64,000 bases of DNA. Source: Mucilaginibacter sp. L196 (lineage in GTDB: Bacteria > Bacteroidota > Bacteroidia > Sphingobacteriales > Sphingobacteriaceae). Positions 41,079-50,570 of the stretch are shown here, one piece after another. The notes under the pieces were generated by a model that worked only from the letters and a program-made list of their open reading frames with translations, ran no database searches and was not told the origin of the DNA. The translations under genes and the position numbers were made by a program. Location of the stretch: contig NZ_LMUO01000015.1 in the NCBI RefSeq assembly GCF_009765905.1, positions 340,219 through 404,218 on the forward strand, in the 5' to 3' direction. How positions within the stretch are numbered: the first letter of the stretch is position 1; the number at the start of each line of letters is the position of its first letter.

Positions 41079-43634
41079 ATGACAACACATTTATCACATC
41101 ATAATTTTGATTTGCTCAAAAGTAAAGTTCAATTTTTGTCGGGATTAGAAAATGTAACCGCTGCTGATTGTAAAATCATTTCGTGCCTGATTTTAAAAAA
41201 GACCAAATATAATATCAGCGAAACCACGATAAAACGCATCTATGGTTTTGCTGAAAGTCGTTTTAATCCATCTCAATTTACACTGGAAGCGCTTTGTATA
41301 TATTGTAATTATAATGGCTGGGATGATTTTTGCAATCAGCACATTTATAACGCAGCTTCAGCAAACGAAGAAGAAGTTAACTGGCTGGCTTTGCAACGTA
41401 ATGCCAGTAAAACAACAAAATTCACTATCGAGGCTATAAAAAACCGGTCAGGAATACCTTATAATAAAACTATAAAAAGACAATTTATTAATGATTACAT
41501 CAAAGCGCTGCGCGAATCGGATAACACGGGTACCGTTATTGCCGCGCCGGCAGGTTATGGCAAAAGCATTGGCTTAGGCCATTGGGTAGAAGAACAGGTT
41601 GAGCTTAATGAATCAAAGGCTAATAATGACATAATTTTATTTTTCAGCACATCTGCAATGGCCAATGTCATTCATTCCGGCCGGGATATTAACGATTGGC
41701 TGTTAGGGTTGCTTGGCTATACAACTGACAACGACATTAAAGCATTATGGGACGATAAACAACGCAAAGGCAGTAAATTTTACCTTGTGATTGATGGTTT
41801 TGATCCATATACATTTAAACCAGAAAGCTATGCGATGTTGATGAGGCAGATAATTGATCTGCTAGCACTTAACCAGCATACCCCCTGGATGAAAATTATT
41901 TTAAGCATGCGGAGAAGCACGTGGTTAAATTATAAACACGAGTTTGATGTTGTAGACAATATGTTACTGAACGGCTTTTTTGCAGATGAACCCGGCATTA
42001 ACGTGCCTTTATTATCACCAGCTGATGTTAAAACCCTATGCATTAATTTAAATCAGCATTTAAACAGGCCCAATTATACTCATATAGCTTCCGATTTTAA
42101 TAATCCATTATTTTTCCAGCTTTATTATAAAAAATATAAGGAAAACTTTATGCTTAGCAACGTTAACAACGGTACTATGTATGAGCTTATTTACTCCTAT
42201 TTCCTTAGTAAAATAAGTATAGGGAGCCTAGCTGCCGATAAGCTTTCAGTAATACGCGAGATTGCATCACATACAGATATTGACAACCCGAACAAAGGAG
42301 CCGATAAATTTGCGCTATATAATTTTATAAAAAAGCACAACTCGGGGTATCAGGAGCTGCTTTTAAATGGTTTGATAGCCGAGATAAACAATACCGACAG
42401 CTTAAATGATTACCAAGTAACTATAAATTTCACTAACCAGCAATTTAGCAGCTTAAGCCTCGCGCTGTGCCTTTTAAATGATCACAATAACATTTTTGAC
42501 TCATCACTTATAGAAGAAATTAACTTACGCTTTAGTCAAAGCAAACACAAACTCACTATTTTAAAATGGTGCATACTACATGCCATAAAAACCGGCCAAC
42601 AAAACAACCTGCTAAACTTAACCGCATGTAGTTTTTCGCCTGCGGATAAGTTTGAACTGGCGAGCTACTTGGGCGATGCATTCTCAAAAGAATCATTGGC
42701 GCATGATAATGACATCCTGCTACAGTATTTTAAAACCGACGCAAACGACGAACTATTTGATTACTTTTTCGCACCTGAATTATTAAATAAAGACTATCAA
42801 AACACCTTAAAAAACTTATTAAGATTTGATATTCCCGACAATAAAAAAATATTGATTTATACAGCGCTAGGTATAATAGCCGCCACCAGCCTTGATATTG
42901 ATGAGCTATATATATATATGGTAAAACTCAAAAGTTTTTCTACTATCGATATTATGTATTTTAATATAAACCCATCAGAGTGTATTGATACCATTTATCA
43001 TTACTTAAAATATGGCATAATTAAAAAAGAAGCGCTTACAACATTAACACATTTATGCTTTTCGCCGCCGGCGGGTAGCCAGGAGTTGAAGGATTGTGCA
43101 CAAAACGATATGCTGTATCTTTTAGGTATGTATACCATGTCGATAGGTAATAACCCTAAAAAAACACTCCGGTTTATAAATACAATTAAGAATACATATA
43201 AAAATGATGATTTGAGTGGCCAAAATACAGCCTATGATTTTTTCGTAAAAATGATAATGACTGATACCTATTTTCGGATGGGAGACCATCACATGGTAAC
43301 GGCTTTGTATTATACCGTTTTAAATTCCAACCAAAAGCAAGGTAACAGTCTCTCTCTTTTTATGGAATCGTTTTTTCATAGCGCCAATATTAAATATCTT
43401 TTAATAACAGAGAGCCCTATTGTAAAGGAAATGGAACTACTCAAAGCAAGTACTGAAATATCAGGAAGCAAATTGGCATGGTTGGTGGTTTTAGCAGGAG
43501 TACTGAAAAAGGAAGAATCAGCCAACACAAATACCAGGCTTTATATACAAGCCTATAATGATTATAAAAAGGTATCATACCAATGCGGTGTAAATAGTGG
43601 CTTTCACAACATTCATTACCAATTAACAAAATAG
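41079..43634 (+). CDS. STAND-like NTPase with N-terminal Bacteroidota helix-turn-helix-like domain
   Basis: The 851-residue protein has three parts. Residues 20-90 carry ISETTIKRIYGF and FTLEALCIYCNYNGWDDFC, a pattern I know from many Sphingobacteriaceae proteins and which looks DNA-binding. Residues 150-330 form a P-loop domain with Walker A APAGYGKS (Lys162), Walker B FYLVIDGFD and a sensor-like ILSMRRS. Residues 400-851 are helical repeats. MalT-like regulators share this order, so a signal-gated transcription factor is plausible. The signal and target are unknown. The spacer before it (40866-41078) holds a near-palindrome around 41022-41044. Confidence 0.7.
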   Translation: MTTHLSHHNFDLLKSKVQFLSGLENVTAADCKIISCLILKKTKYNISETTIKRIYGFAESRFNPSQFTLEALCIYCNYNGWDDFCNQHIYNAASANEEEVNWLALQRNASKTTKFTIEAIKNRSGIPYNKTIKRQFINDYIKALRESDNTGTVIAAPAGYGKSIGLGHWVEEQVELNESKANNDIILFFSTSAMANVIHSGRDINDWLLGLLGYTTDNDIKALWDDKQRKGSKFYLVIDGFDPYTFKPESYAMLMRQIIDLLALNQHTPWMKIILSMRRSTWLNYKHEFDVVDNMLLNGFFADEPGINVPLLSPADVKTLCINLNQHLNRPNYTHIASDFNNPLFFQLYYKKYKENFMLSNVNNGTMYELIYSYFLSKISIGSLAADKLSVIREIASHTDIDNPNKGADKFALYNFIKKHNSGYQELLLNGLIAEINNTDSLNDYQVTINFTNQQFSSLSLALCLLNDHNNIFDSSLIEEINLRFSQSKHKLTILKWCILHAIKTGQQNNLLNLTACSFSPADKFELASYLGDAFSKESLAHDNDILLQYFKTDANDELFDYFFAPELLNKDYQNTLKNLLRFDIPDNKKILIYTALGIIAATSLDIDELYIYMVKLKSFSTIDIMYFNINPSECIDTIYHYLKYGIIKKEALTTLTHLCFSPPAGSQELKDCAQNDMLYLLGMYTMSIGNNPKKTLRFINTIKNTYKNDDLSGQNTAYDFFVKMIMTDTYFRMGDHHMVTALYYTVLNSNQKQGNSLSLFMESFFHSANIKYLLITESPIVKEMELLKASTEISGSKLAWLVVLAGVLKKEESANTNTRLYIQAYNDYKKVSYQCGVNSGFHNIHYQLTK

Positions 43635-43638
43635 AAAA

Positions 43639-44160
43639 TTAGGCAAGGCTGGTTATATCCATTTTTATGCCTGCATTTAATACCAATTTTTTGATGTGGC
43701 TGGCCGCGAGTTCTAATTTAGTATACTCCCAATAAGGCCTGATTGGTGCTGAAGAGCCGTATTTTTTCAATAAATTATCCAATACAAAACCATGTGTTTC
43801 ATTTTGTTGAATAACAGCCCGCATATATTCCTGTTGGTGTAGTTTATCGCCTAATATCGACAGGAAATGAACCTGTACATCGATTTTATCGGCAATACCC
43901 ATACGTGGTATTTCTACTATCTTCATCCGCCTGTAGGCTATCAATTCGAGCCTTACAGCAAGGTCACCTTCAATATCTAAGGGATAACGCAGGCTAAATT
44001 TATCCAATATTAATATCATTGGGCTATAATCAGCCAGGTGAAGAACCGAGAATAGTTCTTTACGCTTTAAATCATAGTAATACTGTTCAAGGCAATAGCT
44101 GCATGGGGCCGTAATAGCCCTAAGTAACCAATATAGATTGAAACGTTCATTAACTGTCAT
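43639..44160 (-). CDS. Unknown 173-residue soluble protein
   Basis: I do not recognise this protein. It has no signal peptide or membrane segment. The first half contains APCSYCLEQYYYDL with a CxxC-like pair, and the second half is helical (YWEYTKLELAASHIKKLVL). It converges on the NTPase gene with only four bases between the stops, and precedes no gene on its own strand. It lies 89 bases downstream of the DUF1972-type glycosyltransferase gene, and could be the last gene of the exopolysaccharide transcript. Confidence 0.65.
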   Translation of the reverse strand: MTVNERFNLYWLLRAITAPCSYCLEQYYYDLKRKELFSVLHLADYSPMILILDKFSLRYPLDIEGDLAVRLELIAYRRMKIVEIPRMGIADKIDVQVHFLSILGDKLHQQEYMRAVIQQNETHGFVLDNLLKKYGSSAPIRPYWEYTKLELAASHIKKLVLNAGIKMDITSLA

Positions 44161-44249
44161 AAGGCCTTTAAGTTTGCTTAGATAATTGGTGGTAACTTAA
44201 TAGCTACCACCAACATCCATTAAACATAAATTTTTCATCTATCAAACAA

Positions 44250-45410
44250 TTATGAATTTTCTAACATAAGCGATATCTGCCCGGCATCTAAAGCAAGAGC
44301 GCCTTTATTTTCAGGCCTCAATGCTATTGCTTCAAAATGAGCCGCATATGCATTTACTATATTTTCGCAACTGTATACATTGCGTATTTTAATAATGTTT
44401 GCTGCCAGCATACCATCATAAACACCAACCTTTTTATCAACCTGTTGCAGGTTATTTGCCACATCATCAACGGTTGAAAAATATAGCGCATTATCGCCTA
44501 CCACCGTGCGGTTAAACTGATTATCATTGGCACATATAACACTTTGCGATGCCATAGCCTCCAGTAATGATGGATTAGTGCCCCCTACGGTATGCCCATG
44601 GAAATATAAATTGGAATAATACCTAAGGTTATTAAGTTTATCCATATCATATATCCCACCGCAAAACCTTATATTTTCATATCCTGAAAATTTCTCCTGC
44701 AAATATTCAGCGAATTTATTTTTAAGGCCGCCAACCACCAAAAACGGCCTTGTTAACCCGGCTTTTACAACGCCATCCAATATCATCTCAATACTATTTT
44801 CCGGCTCCATACGGGCTATAAGCATATCATAGCCATATTGCTCCACGCCATATTCGGCAAGTATGCCGAGGTTATTATTTTCAAATATCTCGGCTCCGTA
44901 AGGGATATACTCTGTATGCCTGTTATATTTTTCTTCCAGGTATTTTTTTATAGCGGTCGAATCAGCAATCAAATGGTCGCTAAATCTTACCGCCAGGCTT
45001 TCGGCCATCATCAAAAACTTCTGCACCTTTTTTGAATATTTAGTGCGTTTCCACTCCATTCCATCCATATTGGTGGTAACCACAGTATTGTGTGGCAAAA
45101 GCCAGCCCCATATTGAGCTACTGGTATAACCCAATTGCAGCACAATGTCGAACTTCTTTTTCCGCAAGTCGCGGATGCAGTTCAGATCGTAAAAAAACTG
45201 GCCGATGGTGCCCATCTTGTATTCAGGATCATAGCAGTGGCATATATTTACACCATTCCACTCATTCTGCTGGTAAGGATGGTTGTGTGAATTATATACC
45301 GTAACCTCATACCCTTTTTTTGCCAGCCCAGTGGCAAGGTATTCGGCACATTGTTCAAAGCCACCGTAATGGTTGGGGATACCTCTGGTTCCAATGATTG
45401 AGATGCGCAT
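44250..45410 (-). CDS. Glycosyltransferase with DUF1972 N-terminal domain (GT4)
   Basis: The 386-residue protein begins ISIIGTRGIPNHYGGFEQ, the mark of the DUF1972 domain, common in rhamnosyl- and related transferases. The GT-B C-terminal half has IARMEPENSIEMIL and GTNPSLLEAMAS, where Glu binds the nucleotide sugar. It should add one sugar to the exopolysaccharide repeat unit. It is transcribed with the main operon strand but lies beyond a divergent acyltransferase gene, so it may have its own promoter. Confidence 0.88.
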   Translation of the reverse strand: MRISIIGTRGIPNHYGGFEQCAEYLATGLAKKGYEVTVYNSHNHPYQQNEWNGVNICHCYDPEYKMGTIGQFFYDLNCIRDLRKKKFDIVLQLGYTSSSIWGWLLPHNTVVTTNMDGMEWKRTKYSKKVQKFLMMAESLAVRFSDHLIADSTAIKKYLEEKYNRHTEYIPYGAEIFENNNLGILAEYGVEQYGYDMLIARMEPENSIEMILDGVVKAGLTRPFLVVGGLKNKFAEYLQEKFSGYENIRFCGGIYDMDKLNNLRYYSNLYFHGHTVGGTNPSLLEAMASQSVICANDNQFNRTVVGDNALYFSTVDDVANNLQQVDKKVGVYDGMLAANIIKIRNVYSCENIVNAYAAHFEAIALRPENKGALALDAGQISLMLENS

Positions 45411-45649
45411 ATTATTTTTATTTATTTTTAATAAAATAGATATTATAACATACTTATAATAATATATAACCGGCCACAGCTATTATATTAAGCATGACTA
45501 ATATTACGCATATTTAAAGGCAAAAAGGCATGAATTGGGTATGTGAACAAAGTGTACGACAATAGAATTGTGAACAAAATAAACAATCAAAACATTCCTG
45601 ATTTGTGTAAAAATAATATTATCATTATTGTAATATTAAAGCCTTGTTT

Positions 45650-46315
45650 ATGAAAAAAGCACTAAAATTGCTGCTACGGCTTAATTTTAAAACCATTTAT
45701 TTCAACCTTAAATACTTCCCGTTTAAGGTTGCGATAAAGTTACCGGTACTTATAGGCAGGAAGGTTTTTTTATCCAGAATGAACGGCAGGGTTATTATTA
45801 ATGGACCAATAAGTACGGGGTTAATACAAATAGGCTATGGAAAGGTATGCATTACCGATTTTAAACGCTCGCGGGCAATTTTAGAAATAGATGGCGATCT
45901 GATTTTTAATGGCCGTGCATTTATTATGCAGGGTTGCAAAATAAATGTAATGCAAAACGCCCAGCTTATTATTGGTGATGATTTTAATATGAGCGTAGAG
46001 TGTGTGATTATTGCGCAAAAGAAAATACAGATTGGTAACAGCAGTGGCATTTCATGGGAAAGTTTGGTTATGGATACCGATTTCCACCATATTTATGATG
46101 AGGATGGGGTTGAGTTTAATCAGCCTAAAGAAATAATAATTGGTGATAAGGTTTGGGTGGGATGTAAATGCACTTTATTAAAGGGCGCCGAAATACCATC
46201 AGGAAGTATTGTTGCAGCCAACTCAATGGTTACTAAAAAGCTAAGCGGCGAAAAAAGTATTTTTGGCGGCAACCCGATCAGGACGCTCAAAAATAATATT
46301 ACCTGGAAATATTAA
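45650..46315 (+). CDS. Left-handed beta-helix acyltransferase 1
   Basis: The 221-residue protein has hexapeptide turns (LIIGDDFNMSVECVIIAQ, IQIGNSSGISWES), the active-site-like DTDFHHIYD and the closing VWVGCKCTLLKGAEIPSGS. These are the traits of sugar O-acetyltransferases. It is the only gene of the locus on the plus strand. I chose the ATG at 45650 rather than a TTG six bases earlier. Confidence 0.85.
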   Translation: MKKALKLLLRLNFKTIYFNLKYFPFKVAIKLPVLIGRKVFLSRMNGRVIINGPISTGLIQIGYGKVCITDFKRSRAILEIDGDLIFNGRAFIMQGCKINVMQNAQLIIGDDFNMSVECVIIAQKKIQIGNSSGISWESLVMDTDFHHIYDEDGVEFNQPKEIIIGDKVWVGCKCTLLKGAEIPSGSIVAANSMVTKKLSGEKSIFGGNPIRTLKNNITWKY

Positions 46316-46349
46316 ATATTTCAGGTAATAATATCGCAGCTAGGACAAA

Positions 46350-46511
46350 CTATTTTTGGGGTTCTTTAATAAATTCTCGATAATAATTGAAAATAGCAAT
46401 TACAACATCGCTACCTATATCTTTTGGAAAAATAAATCTGTCAGTATAAATTAACTCAATTTTGAATTTATCAGATACTGCTATTATAAAATTTCTATCT
46501 GTTTCCGTCAT
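46350..46511 (-). CDS. Small protein of unknown function
   Basis: A 53-residue frame starting MTETDRNF with a mixed helix/strand look (FKIELIYTDRFIFPKDIG). No family recognised. It is AT-rich and diverges from another short frame at 46566. Real gene status is uncertain. Confidence 0.4.
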   Translation of the reverse strand: MTETDRNFIIAVSDKFKIELIYTDRFIFPKDIGSDVVIAIFNYYREFIKEPQK

Positions 46512-46565
46512 AATATTAAAGTTAACAATAATTCGTAACTTTAAATACGTAAACCTAATGACCGA

Positions 46566-46817
46566 ATGGAGCAAGAAGATAAGATAAGCCTCTTTGATAA
46601 ATTATTAAGATTTTTAGGTAATACTTTTGAAAAAGTTTTCGATAACCCATTCGTAATAAAACATTGGAAAATAATAAGAATACCACTTTGGTTAGTGTTC
46701 TTCATATTATATTATCGATATATATATCACGGTTCAAACATTATAATAGGTTGGCTTATAATTTTATATTTTTTTATTTTGTTTTGTGCCGAGCTTTTAA
46801 AATTAAAAAATACTTAA
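46566..46817 (+). CDS. Small membrane protein of unknown function
   Basis: The 83-residue frame has a charged start (MEQEDKISLFDKLL) and two hydrophobic helices (about 38-54 and 59-77). It is AT-rich and lies between exopolysaccharide genes without an evident partner. Family not recognised; possibly an inserted orphan. Confidence 0.45.
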   Translation: MEQEDKISLFDKLLRFLGNTFEKVFDNPFVIKHWKIIRIPLWLVFFILYYRYIYHGSNIIIGWLIILYFFILFCAELLKLKNT

Positions 46818-46849
46818 AAATCGTTTGTCCCAACTCGTGTTATCTTATT

Positions 46850-47392
46850 TTATATTATTGGAATAATAGCATCGCCCAAATCATAATTTAATTCCTGGTT
46901 TCGTTTGGCGACAGGTTTCGCGGGCACACCAGCTACAACGGTGTAAGGTTCTACATCACGACTAACTACCGCACCTGCAGCAACAACTGCACCCTTACCA
47001 ATGGTTACACCCGGCAAAATTATGGCTCTTGAACATAGCCATACATAATCCTCAATAATTACCGGTTTACCAATTTGAGCAAAGTCGGTGGAGTTATAAT
47101 CATGGTGCAATGTCCATATCATCACCTCATTGCTTAGGTTAACGTTGCTGCCAATTGTTAATCCCATCCGGGCATCCAGTAAGGCACCATGACCTATAAT
47201 TGTACTGTTGCCTATGTTTAGTTTCCACGGGGCGCGGACTTCAAATCCTCTATATAAACCTACCTTGTTACCTATTTTGGCTTTTAGTAACCGCATTAAA
47301 AAAATCCTGAGTGAATGAAAGGGCAGCCAGCTGATTATGCCGCAGCCAATATAAATACAGGATCCTTTAAACTTAGTTAAACTACTGCTCAT
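46850..47392 (-). CDS. Left-handed beta-helix acyltransferase 2 (WcaF-like)
   Basis: The 180-residue protein has repeated hexapeptides (NIGNSTIIGHGALLDARM, LTIGSNVNLS), the His-rich WTLHHDY active-site loop, and the end VVAGVPAKPVAKR found in sugar acetyltransferases. Its start overlaps the next acyltransferase stop by four bases. It probably decorates the polysaccharide with acetyl groups. Confidence 0.88.
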   Translation of the reverse strand: MSSSLTKFKGSCIYIGCGIISWLPFHSLRIFLMRLLKAKIGNKVGLYRGFEVRAPWKLNIGNSTIIGHGALLDARMGLTIGSNVNLSNEVMIWTLHHDYNSTDFAQIGKPVIIEDYVWLCSRAIILPGVTIGKGAVVAAGAVVSRDVEPYTVVAGVPAKPVAKRNQELNYDLGDAIIPII

Positions 47393-48129
47393 AAACCGGT
47401 GGTTCCATATTTTAAATTGATAACTTTATCATACGCGGTTCCCCTCTTTTTAATAATACGACCCGGTATACCTGCAACAACCGAATTTGGCGCGACGGAT
47501 TTAGTCACCACACAACCAGCCGCAATCACGCTACCCTCGCCAATGTTAACACCAGCCAATATGGTTGCACCGCCGCCTATCCAGCAGTTGTTACCTATTA
47601 CAACGGTACTGCGGCATACATCCTGATTCTTTATGATAACATCAATATCTGAAAACAAATGATTTTCTGAAAACACCCTAACTCCCGGCCCAATCAGCAC
47701 GTTATCCCCTATCTCAATCCCCCCTTGCCCGGCCAGGTATACCCCGGCATTTATACCGGTATTATTGCCAATAGTTATACCCACTCCCTTGTTAGCTATA
47801 ACCCCTGTACCTATCAAATTGCATCCCCTGGCCAATGAAACATTGTTACCCAATGTAATACCATTGTTTGATAAAGCGTTGATGTGTACATTATCATCCA
47901 ATATTAAATTTGATCCTGCTTTAAACAGATAAGCATGCCTTATGCTAACATTACGGCCAACAAAAACCAACCCTTTTGATGCTTTAAAAAACAACCTTTT
48001 GTAAGCACCACGCATTAATTGCCCAAACCTTGCCCATACTATCAAAGCCAGGTCACGGTTTGAATATTCACTTTGCCATTTATAATCAGGGTTGCCCTTA
48101 AGCTTCCGTATAACTTTTTCTATCAGCAT
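47389..48129 (-). CDS. Left-handed beta-helix acyltransferase 3
   Basis: The 246-residue protein has a long run of hexapeptides (GITLGNNVSLARGCNLIG, ITIGNNTGINAGVYL), FSENHLFSD at the active-site place, and VVAGIPGRIIKK at the end. It overlaps the upstream glycosyltransferase gene by 32 bases, longer than other overlaps here. A later start is possible but would cut the natural N-terminus. Confidence 0.87.
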   Translation of the reverse strand: MLIEKVIRKLKGNPDYKWQSEYSNRDLALIVWARFGQLMRGAYKRLFFKASKGLVFVGRNVSIRHAYLFKAGSNLILDDNVHINALSNNGITLGNNVSLARGCNLIGTGVIANKGVGITIGNNTGINAGVYLAGQGGIEIGDNVLIGPGVRVFSENHLFSDIDVIIKNQDVCRSTVVIGNNCWIGGGATILAGVNIGEGSVIAAGCVVTKSVAPNSVVAGIPGRIIKKRGTAYDKVINLKYGTTGL

Positions 48130-49261
48130 AAGCGTTGGTAATTAATGTTAATATTTCATCGGCAGATTTTTTCCATGTAAACCCAGCGGCATGATCAATT
48201 CCCTGCATCATTTTTTCGTGATACAGGTGTTCGTCATACAATAAGTTATCAATCTCTTTAGCTATAGTCTTAGCGCTATCGGGGCTGGCATATATAGCCG
48301 CATTACCGCATATTTCGGGTATTGATGTCCGGTTAGATACTATTACTGGCACACCGCAGCACATGGCCTCAAGCGGCGGCAAGCCAAAACCTTCCGCATA
48401 TGAGGGAAAGCAAAAAACTATAGCGGCCGCATATATTAAATATAGATCTTCCTCGGGCACATGGCCTGTAAAAATTATCCGATCGGCTAAATTAAGTTGG
48501 TCAATTAGTTCGTTTAATTTATTTTTTTGAGTTGAAAAACCACTACCGACTATTAACAGTTTCAGATCCTTATCATGCAATAATGCAAACGATTCGATCA
48601 ATGTGGTTAAGTTTTTGCGGGCGTTTACCCTACCTACATATAGCACATACCGGTCAGGCAGGGCGTAGCTGTTTATCACCTTCCTGATAACATCACATGG
48701 CTGCGAAACTAATGGCTTAAAGCCCGGATTAATGCCATGATAAACTACTGTAATATTCTCCGGCGCTGAAAAATGATGTTTTACCATTCGTTCTTTTTCG
48801 GTGTTCGATATGGTAATTACCCGGTCGGCATTTCGGGCGAGCGTCTTCATCTGCCCAAAATGTAATCGCTCTAAAAAAGAATAATACTGGGGATAATCTA
48901 AAAACAACGCATCGTGTATATACACCACTTTAAAAACATTGCGCGAGCATAAAACATTAAAGTTTTGAAGCATCAAAATATCAAGCGAATACCTGCGGGC
49001 AATAACAGGCAATAGCAATGCATTGGTGATAAGGTTAGGCAGCTTAACCAAAAAGATGATTTTTGTACCGGCAGGGAAATGCGCCAAAGCACGCTGCTCA
49101 TCCTTCCTGTTCATTAACAGGTATATATCAAAGCTATTATCGTTATTACGGATGATCTCATCAACCAGATTTTTCACCACCATGTGGCCGCTTGGCGGCC
49201 CTTCAAAAAACCACTTGGCATCAATACCCAACCGCAACTTTTTCTCCCTGTTATTATGCAT
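48098..49261 (-). CDS. Glycosyltransferase family 4
   Basis: The 387-residue GT-B protein has YVGRVNARKNLTTLIES, the phosphate-binding region near residue 210, FPSYAEGFGLPPLEAMCCG with the nucleotide-binding Glu, and VIVSNRTSIPEICG. Transfer of Man, Glc or a related sugar with retention is expected. It overlaps both neighbours, so it lies firmly in the operon. Confidence 0.9.
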   Translation of the reverse strand: MHNNREKKLRLGIDAKWFFEGPPSGHMVVKNLVDEIIRNNDNSFDIYLLMNRKDEQRALAHFPAGTKIIFLVKLPNLITNALLLPVIARRYSLDILMLQNFNVLCSRNVFKVVYIHDALFLDYPQYYSFLERLHFGQMKTLARNADRVITISNTEKERMVKHHFSAPENITVVYHGINPGFKPLVSQPCDVIRKVINSYALPDRYVLYVGRVNARKNLTTLIESFALLHDKDLKLLIVGSGFSTQKNKLNELIDQLNLADRIIFTGHVPEEDLYLIYAAAIVFCFPSYAEGFGLPPLEAMCCGVPVIVSNRTSIPEICGNAAIYASPDSAKTIAKEIDNLLYDEHLYHEKMMQGIDHAAGFTWKKSADEILTLITNAYADRKSYTEA

Positions 49262-50567
49262 CTTCCAAAATGATTAGGGGTGAAAAAACAACTTTGGTTG
49301 TGGCTTTATCTTTATAAACTTCAATAGCTGCATCGTAACAACTATTCAACAGTTTAAGGCGCCTACCCCATGCATGCGTCGTGGCACAGTTTAAGGTTTC
49401 AAGCGCCATATTTGCCAAAACTTCGGGATTACTTAATAAATACTCCAGGTGCTCGGCTATATTTTTTGTAATGCGATGGTGACTTTCTACCTTAATTTTT
49501 ATAGCGCATTTTTCACAAAGCACGTCACCCATTCCACAATGATCAAGCGTTAGCGTAGGTACACCGGCGCTCATCGCCTCAAAAATCACCGCCGGGTTAT
49601 CCTCAGCTATGCTAGTGATGATATGCAAATGCGATGAGCGCATAATTTGGATAGCCTTAGCCCGCGATAAATGACCATGCCAAATTACGGCACCTGATAA
49701 ATTCAATTCTTTAGCTTTTTGCTTTAACTGATCGGTAAGAGGCCCGTTGCCTAATATGTGCAACATCCAATTGCGTTGTTTAACAAGGGCTAAAGCATTA
49801 AGGCATAACTGCAGGTTCTTCCGCTCGATATGTGTACCTGACCAAACCAATTTAACCGTGTGGTGAACATTGTTGAATTTTGCTTCATCCAAATCAATAT
49901 CGCCTATAATGCCCTGTTCCGGCATCAGGTAACTTTGTCTGCCAAATTTTTCTTGTATAGTATGCTTAGCGTTTGTAGTTGCAGATAGCAAAACATCAGC
50001 CCTTTGAAAAGCCCCACTTATTCTTGGCGAATAGTTGAGTTGTATTTTATTGATGCTGTTTTTAACGCGAAACTTGAGCCGGGTTGAAAATGGTTTCCCT
50101 TTTAAAAGCACAGGGTTAACAATATTCATCCCACCAACCGGGCCCCAAATTAATGGCTTATCCAACGCTCCTAAAAAACCCGGTTCGCGAAAACCTATCG
50201 GGCCAAGCTGATGCACTACCTCTATATCAACAGTTTCCAACAAAACCCGGGCGGTATTTAATGCCTCTTTTTGCCATAGGTAATAAGCGAAATAAAAGAA
50301 CCAGCCTAACCCAATTTTATTGAGCAAGTTGATGGCTTTTGCTAATAATGGCGCCTTAACCTCAATAAATGTGACCGATGGCAAAGGATTAGCTTCAATA
50401 TAACTTTTAAGTGTTTGTGTATCGCCCATATGATCGTCGGACATGCCATACAATACCCATAGCTCATGTTCTTTGGCCAAATTGATCACCGTATTCCAGG
50501 CAGCCCCGTATTCAGACCCTTTGTTGGGCGATATGGCATAAGCAGATATGAGTATCTTTTTTTTCAT
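49254..50567 (-). CDS. Glycosyltransferase family 4
   Basis: The 437-residue GT-B protein starts with SAYAISPNKGSEYGAAWN and carries VWSGTHIERKNLQLCLNAL and SIAEDNPAVIFEAMSAGVP, the two GT4 signatures. It overlaps the next gene by eight bases. It adds another sugar of the repeat unit; the sugar is not predictable. Confidence 0.88.
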   Translation of the reverse strand: MKKKILISAYAISPNKGSEYGAAWNTVINLAKEHELWVLYGMSDDHMGDTQTLKSYIEANPLPSVTFIEVKAPLLAKAINLLNKIGLGWFFYFAYYLWQKEALNTARVLLETVDIEVVHQLGPIGFREPGFLGALDKPLIWGPVGGMNIVNPVLLKGKPFSTRLKFRVKNSINKIQLNYSPRISGAFQRADVLLSATTNAKHTIQEKFGRQSYLMPEQGIIGDIDLDEAKFNNVHHTVKLVWSGTHIERKNLQLCLNALALVKQRNWMLHILGNGPLTDQLKQKAKELNLSGAVIWHGHLSRAKAIQIMRSSHLHIITSIAEDNPAVIFEAMSAGVPTLTLDHCGMGDVLCEKCAIKIKVESHHRITKNIAEHLEYLLSNPEVLANMALETLNCATTHAWGRRLKLLNSCYDAAIEVYKDKATTKVVFSPLIILEDA

Positions 50568-50570
50568 AGG

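Noticed and set aside
41079..43634. Anti-phage defence NTPase
   Set aside because: No effector domain (nuclease, TIR, protease or membrane module) or defence neighbours are visible; a regulator is the simpler reading.
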